A stretch of DNA of 5,677 nucleotides from Spirochaetaceae bacterium (GTDB lineage: Bacteria; Spirochaetota; Spirochaetia; Treponematales; Breznakiellaceae), in assembly GCA_031278935.1 (NCBI GenBank), contig JAITJK010000180.1, positions 1-5,677 on the forward strand, in the 5' to 3' direction. The first letter of the stretch is position 1, and each line of letters opens with the position of its first letter. The notes beneath the pieces were generated by a model, which made no database searches, was not told the DNA's origin, and was given only the letters and a program-made list of their open reading frames with translations. The translations under genes and the position numbers were made by a program. Shown piece by piece: positions 1 through 5,677 of the stretch.

Positions 1-37
1 CGCAAGCCTATGGTTACTGCTGCCAGACCTACGCCCT

Positions 38-2299
38 TTAGGTTTTGGACACGGCGTAATAGTTAATCAAACAACCTTCCACCAAGATCCGGCGCTCGGT
101 ATCGCTCAAGGGGCCCAGGGAGAGGGCTAGTTCCCTCGCCTCAGAGCTGAGGAGGTATGCCTTCAAGCCTTCAGCCTTAGCGCCGACCGCTTGGCGGACA
201 CCAGGGAGGAACAGGTAATCCCCCAGAGCCAGGGTCTCCGCATCCGCCACCAGCAAGGGCAACATCCCCCAGTTGATGAGGTTCGAGCGATACCGCTTGG
301 TGGCGTACTCCTTAGCTAGGTTCGCCGCAGCCCCCAGCACCCGCTGGCAGGACGCCGCCTGTTCCCGGGCGGAGCCATCCCCCGGCTTGGTCGCGTAAAT
401 CGTACTGCCTAGGCGGATTTGGGAGGCTTCAAGGCCCTCATAGCCGGGGAGGGCGCGGATCTTTCGCAACGCCTCCAGGGTCTCCGCATCCGGCGCACCG
501 GCTTCTCGCTGGGCTTCAGAACGCTGCACCCCCTTGGCCCGTTCCACATAGGTCGGGTCCTTGCGACTCAAGGTAAACTCCGCAAGCCGCAAAGGGTTCG
601 ACCGGTATGAGGAGGTCTCCCCAGAGGGAATAAGCTCGTCCGTGGTGGTTACCGGATCCGTGATATAGGCCACGATCTTCAACAAAAGATGCTCCGCCAG
701 TGGGGGTATGGCCGGCCAATCCTTAATATTCGGGCCCAAAACCAGGGGAAGCGCCGCATTGGGCTGTCCGGTCCCCTGGTACACCCGGTTTTCGTAAATC
801 CTCTTATCAAAGAAATACCGGGGCTTCCCGTAGCTAAGGTCCAAGTCTGTGGCCGCAGTGATCCGTCCCTGGTTAAGGGCCGTAGCGGCAATAGAACGAG
901 CGTCCATCAAGGCCACCGTGGCGATCTGCCCTTCTCCGGGCTTGGAACCCTCTCGGTTGGGGAAATTCCGAGTGGTATGCCGGATGGAGAGCTCCCCTGA
1001 GGCCGGCGTATCCCCGGAGCCGAAGCAGGGGCCGCAAAAGGCCGGGTGAATCGTGGCCCCTGAAGCCATGAGCCGGGCTGCCGTGCCGTTGTTCACCAAC
1101 TCCAGATACGAGGGCTGGCTATCGGGATACACGTTTAAGGAAAAGGGGCCACAGCCGATGGATTTGTCTTCCAGAATATCCGCAGCAGCGGTAATGTTCT
1201 CGAAAATACCCCCGGAACACCCGGCAATGACCCCCTGATCCACCCAGACCCCGCCATCCCGGCATTTGTCCCGGAACTTCAAGGACCGGCCCGGAATACC
1301 GAGGCTTTTTTGGGCCGCCTCTTCCACTTGGGCTAGTATATCCTCGGCGTGGGCGGTAAACTCTCGGAGGCTGTACACGTTGCTGGGATGAAAAGGCAGG
1401 GCAATGCAGGGTTCTATGGTCGAAAGGTCCACGTGGATGAGGCCGTCGTAATAGGCCGTGGCGGCAGGGCGCAGTTCCCGGTAGGCCTCCCCCCGGCCTC
1501 GGACCTCAAAGTAGCGGCGCACCGCCTCGTCGGTCTTCCACACGGAACTCCAGCAGGCGGTCTCGGTAGTCATCACGTCAATGCCGTTGCGGAAATCCAC
1601 CGAGAGCTTCTCAATACCATCGCCGACGAATTCCATCACCTTATTCTTGGTATAGCCCTTTTCAAAGACCGCGCCGATGATCGAGAGGGCCACGTCATGG
1701 GGACCGACCCCGGCGGGGGGTGTTCCGGTGAGATACACCGCCACCACCCCCGGATAGGGAATATCATAGGTCTTGCCCAAAAGCTGCTTGGCCAACGCCC
1801 CCCCCCCCTCGCCCACCGCCAGCGTACCCAGGGCGCCGTAGCGGGTATGACTGTCCGAACCGAGGATCATGGATCCACAGGCAGCCATCATTTCCCGGTT
1901 ATAGGTATGAATCACCGCCAAGTGGGGAGGCACATAGACCCCCCCATATTTCCTGGCCGCAGACAGGGCGAACTTATGGTCATCCTCGTTGATGGTCCCC
2001 CCCACCGCGCAGAGGCTGTTGTGGCAGTTAGTCAGCACATAGGGAAGGGGAAACCGTTCCATGCCGCTGGCCCGGGCCGTTTGGATAATCCCCACGTAAG
2101 TAATATCATGGGAAGTGAGGGAATCAAAGCGCAAGGCCAACTGCGTAAGCCCCGATCCCTGCTGGTGGGCCGCCAAGATGCCGTGGCTTATGGTCCCCTT
2201 CCGGCCTTCTTCTGGGGAAATGAGCCCCGCCGCTTCGGCCTCTGGTACGATCCGGGACCCCTCCAGTAAATAGACGCCGCTCTCATATACGGTAATCAT
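38..2299 (-). CDS. Aconitase-superfamily [4Fe-4S] hydratase (YbhJ-like branch)
   Basis: This is a probable cytoplasmic hydro-lyase or isomerase acting on a carboxylate. In residue numbers counted from the ATG at 2299, it shows SDSHT (148-152, aconitase Asp-Ser-His), GCSGG (360-364, first cluster Cys at 361), HPAFCGPCFG (418-427, cluster Cys 422 and 425), TRNFPNREG (443-451) and GDGSAREQAA (640-649, with the catalytic-base Ser at 643) in the C-terminal swivel domain. Domain order matches aconitase: three N-terminal Fe-S domains, a linker around 535-600, then domain 4. At 753 residues it is shorter than AcnA (about 890), matches my recollection of E. coli YbhJ, and is longer than LeuC or homoaconitase large subunits because domain 4 is fused. 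Some active-site residues differ from aconitase, so citrate is not assured as substrate. The ATG at 2299 has GAGAGGA 6 nt upstream; an in-frame TTG at 2314 would add five residues. It follows the TTT transporter by 52 nt, suggesting it processes the imported acid. Superfamily is sure, exact reaction is not. Confidence 0.9.
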   Translation of the reverse strand: MITVYESGVYLLEGSRIVPEAEAAGLISPEEGRKGTISHGILAAHQQGSGLTQLALRFDSLTSHDITYVGIIQTARASGMERFPLPYVLTNCHNSLCAVGGTINEDDHKFALSAARKYGGVYVPPHLAVIHTYNREMMAACGSMILGSDSHTRYGALGTLAVGEGGGALAKQLLGKTYDIPYPGVVAVYLTGTPPAGVGPHDVALSIIGAVFEKGYTKNKVMEFVGDGIEKLSVDFRNGIDVMTTETACWSSVWKTDEAVRRYFEVRGRGEAYRELRPAATAYYDGLIHVDLSTIEPCIALPFHPSNVYSLREFTAHAEDILAQVEEAAQKSLGIPGRSLKFRDKCRDGGVWVDQGVIAGCSGGIFENITAAADILEDKSIGCGPFSLNVYPDSQPSYLELVNNGTAARLMASGATIHPAFCGPCFGSGDTPASGELSIRHTTRNFPNREGSKPGEGQIATVALMDARSIAATALNQGRITAATDLDLSYGKPRYFFDKRIYENRVYQGTGQPNAALPLVLGPNIKDWPAIPPLAEHLLLKIVAYITDPVTTTDELIPSGETSSYRSNPLRLAEFTLSRKDPTYVERAKGVQRSEAQREAGAPDAETLEALRKIRALPGYEGLEASQIRLGSTIYATKPGDGSAREQAASCQRVLGAAANLAKEYATKRYRSNLINWGMLPLLVADAETLALGDYLFLPGVRQAVGAKAEGLKAYLLSSEARELALSLGPLSDTERRILVEGCLINYYAVSKT
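1798..1808 (-). repeat. Eleven-nucleotide G tract within the hydratase gene
   Basis: On the coding strand there are 11 consecutive G, running from the last base of the Glu codon through three GGG glycine codons into the following GCG alanine codon, within the conserved GEGGGALA segment after the SDSHT motif. Gain of one G would meet TGA about a dozen codons later, and loss of one G would meet TGA further on, near 1635. Either change would remove both cluster-binding motifs and domain 4. The same gene also has two 7-nt G tracts on the coding strand, near 1939-1945 and 1997-2003. Confidence 0.9.
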
Positions 2300-2305
2300 G
2301 CACAT

Positions 2306-2312
2306 TCCTCTC
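2306..2312 (-). promoter_or_regulatory. Ribosome binding site that decides the hydratase start
   Basis: GAGAGGA sits 6 nt before the ATG at 2299. It overlaps the G of the alternative TTG start at 2314, so the two starts are mutually awkward. A second purine run, GGAGGGAG, about 10 nt upstream of the TTG, could serve that start. The ATG gives a protein beginning MITVYESG. I prefer it for codon strength and spacing. Confidence 0.6.
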
Positions 2313-2351
2313 AATACTTCTGTACTCCCTCCGGGCGTCGCGGCTTGGCGC

Positions 2352-3860
2352 TTAGGCGCGCTTTTTCCTCTTGGCCAGGAGAGGCTTTATCACCGGATTG
2401 AAAAGTACCACGAGGCATACAAGCAACACAAGGCCGGTTACCGGGCGGCTGATAAGATTGAAGGTAGACTCCCAAAAAGTCGCCCCAGAAATAAGGGTGT
2501 AGGCCCTCCGTAAGTTAGATTCACAGATAAGCCCCAGCACCAGACCCAGGATCATGGCGGAACTGTTGAGTTTGCAACTCACGAACACAAAGCCCAAGAG
2601 CCCCGCAAAGGCCATGAGGATCACGTCCACTGCGGTATTTTTCGTGGCAAACGCGCCGATAGCCGCCAACATGATGATGGTGGGCCCCAAAATACTGTAG
2701 GGGATCTTTAAAACCTGCACGAAAATCTTGGCGATCACTATAGCCGCAAAGACCATCACGATATTGGAAACCAACATAGAGGCAAAGGTCGCCGAGAGAA
2801 ACTGGGGTTGGTTCACCAACAGCAGAGGCCCCATGGTAACCCCTTTCAAGACGAGGGCGGACATAAGGATTGCTGCGGCATTCCCTCCGGGAATCCCTAA
2901 GGACAAAAGGGGAACCATGGAACCCCCCGTAGCTGCGTTATTCCCCGCTTCCGGGGCGGCAATCCCCTCGAGAATGCCGGTGCCGAACTTTTCCGGGTGT
3001 TTCGACATTTTTTGTTCCATAGAATAACAGAGGAAGGAGGCAATGGTGGCCCCAGCCCCGGGGAGAATCCCGATCACCGTGCCGACAATGGAACAACGGA
3101 TAACGGTCCATTTCACCGAGAGCATTTCCTTGAGGGAGGGCATTACGGTCTGCATCTTTTTCTCGTCCCCCAGGGCATCTAGCTTGGACCGCTTCTGGGT
3201 CTGCTTTAACACTTCGGTAACGGCGAAAAAGCCGATCAATACGGGGATCATTTCAATCCCAGAGATTAAAAACCGCGTCCCAAAGGTAAGCCGGGGCACC
3301 CCTAAAAGGGGATCCAACCCGATACAAGCCAGGACCAGGCCAATAAGCCCGGAGATGATGGTTCGGCAAATATTGTCGGTCTCAAGGCTCGTGAGGATGG
3401 ACAGCCCCATGAAGGAGATAGCGAACAGTTCCGAAGGGCCGAAACTTAAGGCCGCCTGGGTTAATTGAGGGCTTAAAAGGAGCATCCCCAGGGCCGCAAA
3501 CATACCGCCGATGGCCGAACAGATGAGCTGCATCCCCAGGGCTTTTCCCGCCTCACCTCGCTGGGCCATGGGAAAGCCGTCGTAGGTGGTGGGCGCGCTG
3601 GAAGGCACTCCGGGAATCTTGAAAAGAATTGCAGTCATGCCCCCGCCGGTAATGGAAGCACAGTAAATGGCCACCAAAAAGGTAATAGCGCTGACCGCAT
3701 CCATGCGGTACGTGAAGGGTATCCCTAGGGCCACAGCCATGGTGGCGCTCACCCCGGGCAGGGCGCCGAAAAGGGTGCCCAAAAAGACCGCGAAGACTAT
3801 AAGCAAAAACATTTTCGGGGCGAATACTACCGCTAATCCGCTGGTTAATAACTCTAACAT
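2352..3860 (-). CDS. tctA: TTT-family large permease subunit (TctA)
   Basis: This is the large membrane subunit that carries substrate across the inner membrane with TctB. The 502-residue length is typical of TctA. The sequence shows the family's internal duplication: GALPGVSAT (32-40) mirrors GILPGAGAT (264-272), and GGGMTAILFKIPG (72-84) mirrors GGSMVPLLSLGIPG (312-325). Further TctA-like stretches are TTYDGFPMAQRGEAGKALG (91-109) and KFGTGILEGIAAPEAGNNAA (291-310). Hydrophobic segments recur through the protein (about 17-35, 55-70, 112-130, 145-158, 166-185, 196-215, 255-280, 313-340, 355-385, 390-428, 434-446, 474-490), agreeing with about 12 helices. The C-terminus is basic (KRKKRA), as expected for a cytoplasmic end. 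The start ATG at 3860 has TGAGG 7 nt upstream. The frame is intact with no missing segment. The hydratase follows after 52 nt. TctA sequence does not predict substrate. Confidence 0.96.
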   Translation of the reverse strand: MLELLTSGLAVVFAPKMFLLIVFAVFLGTLFGALPGVSATMAVALGIPFTYRMDAVSAITFLVAIYCASITGGGMTAILFKIPGVPSSAPTTYDGFPMAQRGEAGKALGMQLICSAIGGMFAALGMLLLSPQLTQAALSFGPSELFAISFMGLSILTSLETDNICRTIISGLIGLVLACIGLDPLLGVPRLTFGTRFLISGIEMIPVLIGFFAVTEVLKQTQKRSKLDALGDEKKMQTVMPSLKEMLSVKWTVIRCSIVGTVIGILPGAGATIASFLCYSMEQKMSKHPEKFGTGILEGIAAPEAGNNAATGGSMVPLLSLGIPGGNAAAILMSALVLKGVTMGPLLLVNQPQFLSATFASMLVSNIVMVFAAIVIAKIFVQVLKIPYSILGPTIIMLAAIGAFATKNTAVDVILMAFAGLLGFVFVSCKLNSSAMILGLVLGLICESNLRRAYTLISGATFWESTFNLISRPVTGLVLLVCLVVLFNPVIKPLLAKRKKRA

Positions 3861-3867
3861 GACCGTG

Positions 3868-3872
3868 CCTCA
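3868..3872 (-). promoter_or_regulatory. tctA ribosome binding site overlapping the tctB stop
   Basis: TGAGG lies 7 nt before the tctA ATG, and its first three bases are the tctB stop codon TGA. A ribosome finishing tctB stops on the tctA initiation region. This favours coupled, near-equal synthesis of the two membrane subunits. Confidence 0.7.
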
Positions 3873-4394
3873 CTTAAAGAAATGAAAAAGCGCTTCCAGG
3901 GCCAAGGCCGCGTTACGCAGGAAAGGGATATATCCCCGGGGAAGTAATATCCCTAAGAACACCGAGAAGCCGATATAGAGCAGCATGGTGATAGCTACGG
4001 AGCTTATGAGCAGTCGTACCGGACGGCGTTCCCCAAGCAGCACCCCGTAGCCCGCCATAAAGGCCATACAGGTAACGAGAAATCCCAAGGGCTCGTAGAC
4101 CACAGCCATAAGTACCAGTAACGTCATGCCGATGAAGAGCTTGCTCCGGACAAAGCGCAAAAGCCCCGGGAAGAAATCCCCAAAGGCTGCGGCGATTTCT
4201 TTTTTAGTATGCCGCCTAAAATAATTCACCAGGTTAACGCCGATGGCGAGGATCAGCAGGAAGAGCAGAGCCTGAGGCCATTGTTCCGCGCCCAGTTCGC
4301 TGTCCGCAGATTTCGGCATGGTGGCGCCTACCTGCCAAAAGCATAGGGCCGACAACAGCAAAAGTAGTATATTAACGATAAGTTCTAAGGCCAT
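3870..4394 (-). CDS. tctB: TTT-family small membrane subunit (TctB)
   Basis: This is the small integral-membrane subunit of the TTT system, which partners TctA in the inner membrane. The 174-residue protein is almost entirely hydrophobic. Predicted helices lie at about 4-21, 40-58, 86-117 (long enough for two short helices around the EPLGF turn at 101-105) and 127-150. The charged connector at 59-84 and the LPRGYIPF motif at 151-158 near the C-terminus match TctB proteins, which often end in LP.G. TctB is poorly conserved between species, so the call leans on length, topology, the C-terminal motif and its position between tctC and tctA. The ATG at 4394 has a strong AAGGAGGA sequence 6 nt upstream. 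The TGA stop lies 9 nt before the tctA start and is part of the tctA ribosome binding site, so the two membrane subunits are probably translationally coupled. Confidence 0.88.
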   Translation of the reverse strand: MALELIVNILLLLLSALCFWQVGATMPKSADSELGAEQWPQALLFLLILAIGVNLVNYFRRHTKKEIAAAFGDFFPGLLRFVRSKLFIGMTLLVLMAVVYEPLGFLVTCMAFMAGYGVLLGERRPVRLLISSVAITMLLYIGFSVFLGILLPRGYIPFLRNAALALEALFHFFK

Positions 4395-4400
4395 GATTGC

Positions 4401-4408
4401 TCCTCCTT
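4401..4408 (-). promoter_or_regulatory. Strong tctB ribosome binding site
   Basis: AAGGAGGA lies 6 nt upstream of the tctB ATG at 4394. It is the closest match to the anti-Shine-Dalgarno consensus in the operon and fixes the tctB start. Confidence 0.75.
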
Positions 4409-4424
4409 CGGTCTCTTGAGTGGA

Positions 4425-5483
4425 TTATTTCATAATGCCGATGGCTTTAAGATAGTCCGTGAATACGAGATATTCGCTGTCCGCCAGAGCGGCGGTCTCT
4501 GCGGCGGTGGCGTATCCTGGGCGGTCTAAATACCCGGAATTGGCGAGGAATTCCTGATAGGCGGGCATATCCCAGGCTTGCTTCAAAGCCGCAGCCAGGG
4601 AATCCACCGCCGCCTGAGGCGTGGCGGTCCGGGCGTAGATGGCTCGCCAAGAACCGATAGAGGACTCAATCCCCAGTTCCTTGGTACAGGGCACGTCCGG
4701 TACTGCGGATACCCGGTTCTCCGCCATGGCTACCAAAGGAACAATATCCCCTGAGTCCACCAGGCCTTTGATCTCCTCCGCACCGGCCACGGCCAATGCC
4801 AGGTGTCCTCCTACCAGGGCACTGCTTACCTCTGCGCCCCCGCCGTAGCTCACGGTTTTAATGTACTTCTCCACTTCCTGAATGCTCACCGCAAGGCCGC
4901 CGGCTAGGGTCTGTTTCATGGCCACCGAATCCTGTCCTGTGGCAGTAAGCATCCCGCAAGCAAGGTCTTGGGGATGGCTTTTCGCGTACTCAAGTAGCCC
5001 GGCAAAATCCTCAAACTTCCCCTGCATGGATTTCTTGGAGGATATGAGCAGATTCGTGGAATGGACCAACTTGGAAACCGGACGGAATTCTTTCCGGTAA
5101 TCCACCGGAAGGATTTTTTGTAAGTCCAAAAGGATCATAGATTGAGTGGTCAGGACATAGGTGTACCCATCCGCAGGCTGGCGGAAGGTGAACTGCATAG
5201 CGTTGGCCCCACCCGCGCCTTCCACGTTGACGATCTCCACGGGAACCCCCAAAAGGTCTTGCAAAAGGGGCTGTAAGGGCCGCAAAGTCCCGTCCGCTCC
5301 ACCGCCCACACCCCAGGGACACACTAGGGTAACTTTCCGCTCCCATTTCCAGCCCTCCGGGCCGGCATCCCTGGCCCCGACTGGGCTCTGCGTCTTTTCA
5401 CTGCAACCGGTCAAGACGCCGGCCATAAGCAGAACCGCCGCCAGGCTTCTTAAACAAAGAGAAAAAGAAAAAATAGGTTTCAT
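4425..5483 (-). CDS. tctC: TTT-family substrate-binding lipoprotein (TctC/Bug type)
   Basis: This is the extracytoplasmic solute-binding subunit of a tripartite tricarboxylate transporter, which captures a carboxylate and delivers it to the TctA/TctB membrane pair. The 352-residue protein starts with a lysine and a hydrophobic stretch ending in the lipobox L24-T-G-C27, so it is probably lipid-anchored. The mature part shows family hallmarks: VTLVCPWGVGGGAD (51-64, the first ligand loop, usually VPF.PGGG.D), VEGAGGANA (87-95), ADGYTYV (104-110) and VPDVPCTKELG (261-271, usually PDVPT..E.G). Length is close to the usual 320-340 plus the lipoprotein leader. I chose the ATG at 5483 because GGAGG lies 6 nt upstream and the signal peptide begins there. 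The frame stays open further upstream, with a TTG at 5615, but that would bury the signal peptide 44 residues inside. The gene is first in the operon, 30 nt before tctB. The family is sure; the ligand is unknown, since TTT binding proteins take citrate, other di- and tricarboxylates, aromatic acids or amino acids. Confidence 0.93.
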   Translation of the reverse strand: MKPIFSFSLCLRSLAAVLLMAGVLTGCSEKTQSPVGARDAGPEGWKWERKVTLVCPWGVGGGADGTLRPLQPLLQDLLGVPVEIVNVEGAGGANAMQFTFRQPADGYTYVLTTQSMILLDLQKILPVDYRKEFRPVSKLVHSTNLLISSKKSMQGKFEDFAGLLEYAKSHPQDLACGMLTATGQDSVAMKQTLAGGLAVSIQEVEKYIKTVSYGGGAEVSSALVGGHLALAVAGAEEIKGLVDSGDIVPLVAMAENRVSAVPDVPCTKELGIESSIGSWRAIYARTATPQAAVDSLAAALKQAWDMPAYQEFLANSGYLDRPGYATAAETAALADSEYLVFTDYLKAIGIMK

Positions 5484-5489
5484 GCTATG

Positions 5490-5494
5490 CCTCC
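5490..5494 (-). promoter_or_regulatory. tctC ribosome binding site that decides the start
   Basis: GGAGG lies 6 nt upstream of the ATG at 5483, exactly where a lipoprotein signal peptide begins. It argues against the in-frame TTG at 5615, which would place 44 extra residues before the signal peptide. Confidence 0.75.
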
Positions 5495-5506
5495 ATAACC
5501 AATATG

Positions 5507-5549
5507 CCAGGCCAAGCCTGGGTTTTTTCGCAGGAGCGAGCTCCGCGAA
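5507..5549 (-). repeat. Two adjacent hairpins in the tctC leader
   Basis: Two inverted repeats stand side by side just before the tctC ribosome binding site. The first (5527-5549) pairs TTCGC-GGAG with CTCC-T-GCGAA around a CTCG loop: nine base pairs with one bulged T. The second (5507-5521) is CCAGGC-TTG-GCCTGG, a perfect six-pair stem. Between them is AAAAACC. Neither is followed by a T run on the minus strand, so they do not look like an intrinsic terminator. They may be a leader structure influencing translation of tctC, or a copy of a dispersed palindromic element; the sequence of this window alone cannot separate these. Confidence 0.55.
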
Positions 5550-5588
5550 TAAGCCTTGAGATAAAGAAAGGATTGATAGAACATAAAA

Positions 5589-5616
5589 AATATAGCCCCG
5601 CCTTGTCTGTTCCAAA
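5589..5616 (-). promoter_or_regulatory. Candidate sigma-70-like promoter for the operon
   Basis: On the minus strand, TTTGGA (5616-5611) is followed after 16 nt by TATATT (5594-5589); the alternative TTGGAA gives a 15-nt spacer. The -10 is good, while the -35 is poor and the spacing short. It would give a leader of roughly 100 nt containing both hairpins. No operator or cre-like palindrome overlapping it was recognised. This is the best AT-rich candidate in the leader, but it is weak evidence. Confidence 0.25.
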
Positions 5617-5677
5617 GTGGCGCGGAACCTGCGGGGGTATGCGGGAGTGAGGAATCTAACGAAGCGCCATGCCTTCT

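Noticed and set aside
1..37. Possible start of a next minus-strand gene, or end of a plus-strand gene converging on the hydratase
   Set aside because: Frames are open on both strands (a minus-strand frame reading KGVGLAAVTIGL, and a plus-strand frame ending in TAG at 39-41), but the stretch is too short and has no start codon or motif to decide. No terminator hairpin with a T run is visible here.
1349..2269. A 306-residue open frame on the plus strand opposite the hydratase
   Set aside because: It lies wholly inside a well-supported aconitase-family gene, is rich in His, Gly and Arg from reverse-complemented codons, and has no recognisable domain. It is an antisense shadow of a GC-rich gene.
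38..2299. Isopropylmalate or homoaconitate isomerase large subunit
   Set aside because: Those large subunits are about 420-470 residues and lack the swivel domain; here the GDGSAREQ segment of domain 4 is fused in the same chain.
2300..2351. Internal terminator or promoter between tctA and the hydratase
   Set aside because: The gap has only a weak four-pair GCGC repeat at the tctA stop, no T run, and no convincing -35/-10 pair, so the hydratase is treated as part of the same operon.
3043..3468. A 141-residue open frame on the plus strand opposite tctA
   Set aside because: It is fully inside tctA on the opposite strand, with no recognisable motif; its residues mirror the hydrophobic codons of the permease.
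5484..5615. N-terminal extension of tctC from a TTG at 5615
   Set aside because: It would put 44 residues before a clear lipoprotein signal peptide and ignore the GGAGG-spaced ATG. The same TTG also falls in the candidate -35 region.

Overview
The window holds one compact, one-directional operon on the minus strand. Read 5'->3' on that strand it is: leader (about 5677-5484), tctC-type substrate-binding lipoprotein (5483-4425), tctB-type small membrane subunit (4394-3870), tctA-type large membrane subunit (3860-2352), and an aconitase-superfamily hydratase (2299-38). Gaps between genes are 30, 9 and 52 nt. Every gene has a purine-rich Shine-Dalgarno sequence, and I see no terminator between genes. 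Transcription of the same unit could continue past position 1.

The three transport genes form a complete tripartite tricarboxylate transporter (TTT): a periplasm-side binding protein, a roughly four-helix subunit and a roughly twelve-helix permease, driven in known cases by an ion gradient rather than ATP. The fourth gene encodes a 753-residue aconitase-like protein. It keeps the three cysteine positions of a [4Fe-4S] cluster and the catalytic Ser, but several substrate-side residues differ from classical aconitase. The simplest reading is an uptake-plus-first-step cassette: a di- or tricarboxylate is imported and then hydrated, dehydrated or isomerised. The substrate cannot be named from sequence alone.

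The organism is a bacterium with moderately GC-rich DNA. The binding protein carries a lipobox rather than a plain Sec signal, which suits a Gram-positive or a spirochaete-like diderm. The mixture of GC-rich coding sequence and short inverted repeats in the leader made me think of termite-gut or other host-associated spirochaetes, but this is an impression and not a demonstrated assignment.

The most notable points are the altered active-site residues of the hydratase, an 11-nt G tract inside its conserved core that could be slippage-prone, and a leader with two hairpins directly upstream of tctC. Nothing here clearly amounts to a wholly new system. There are no RNA genes, CRISPR arrays or recognisable insertion sequences, and no stretch over 300 bases lacks a gene.
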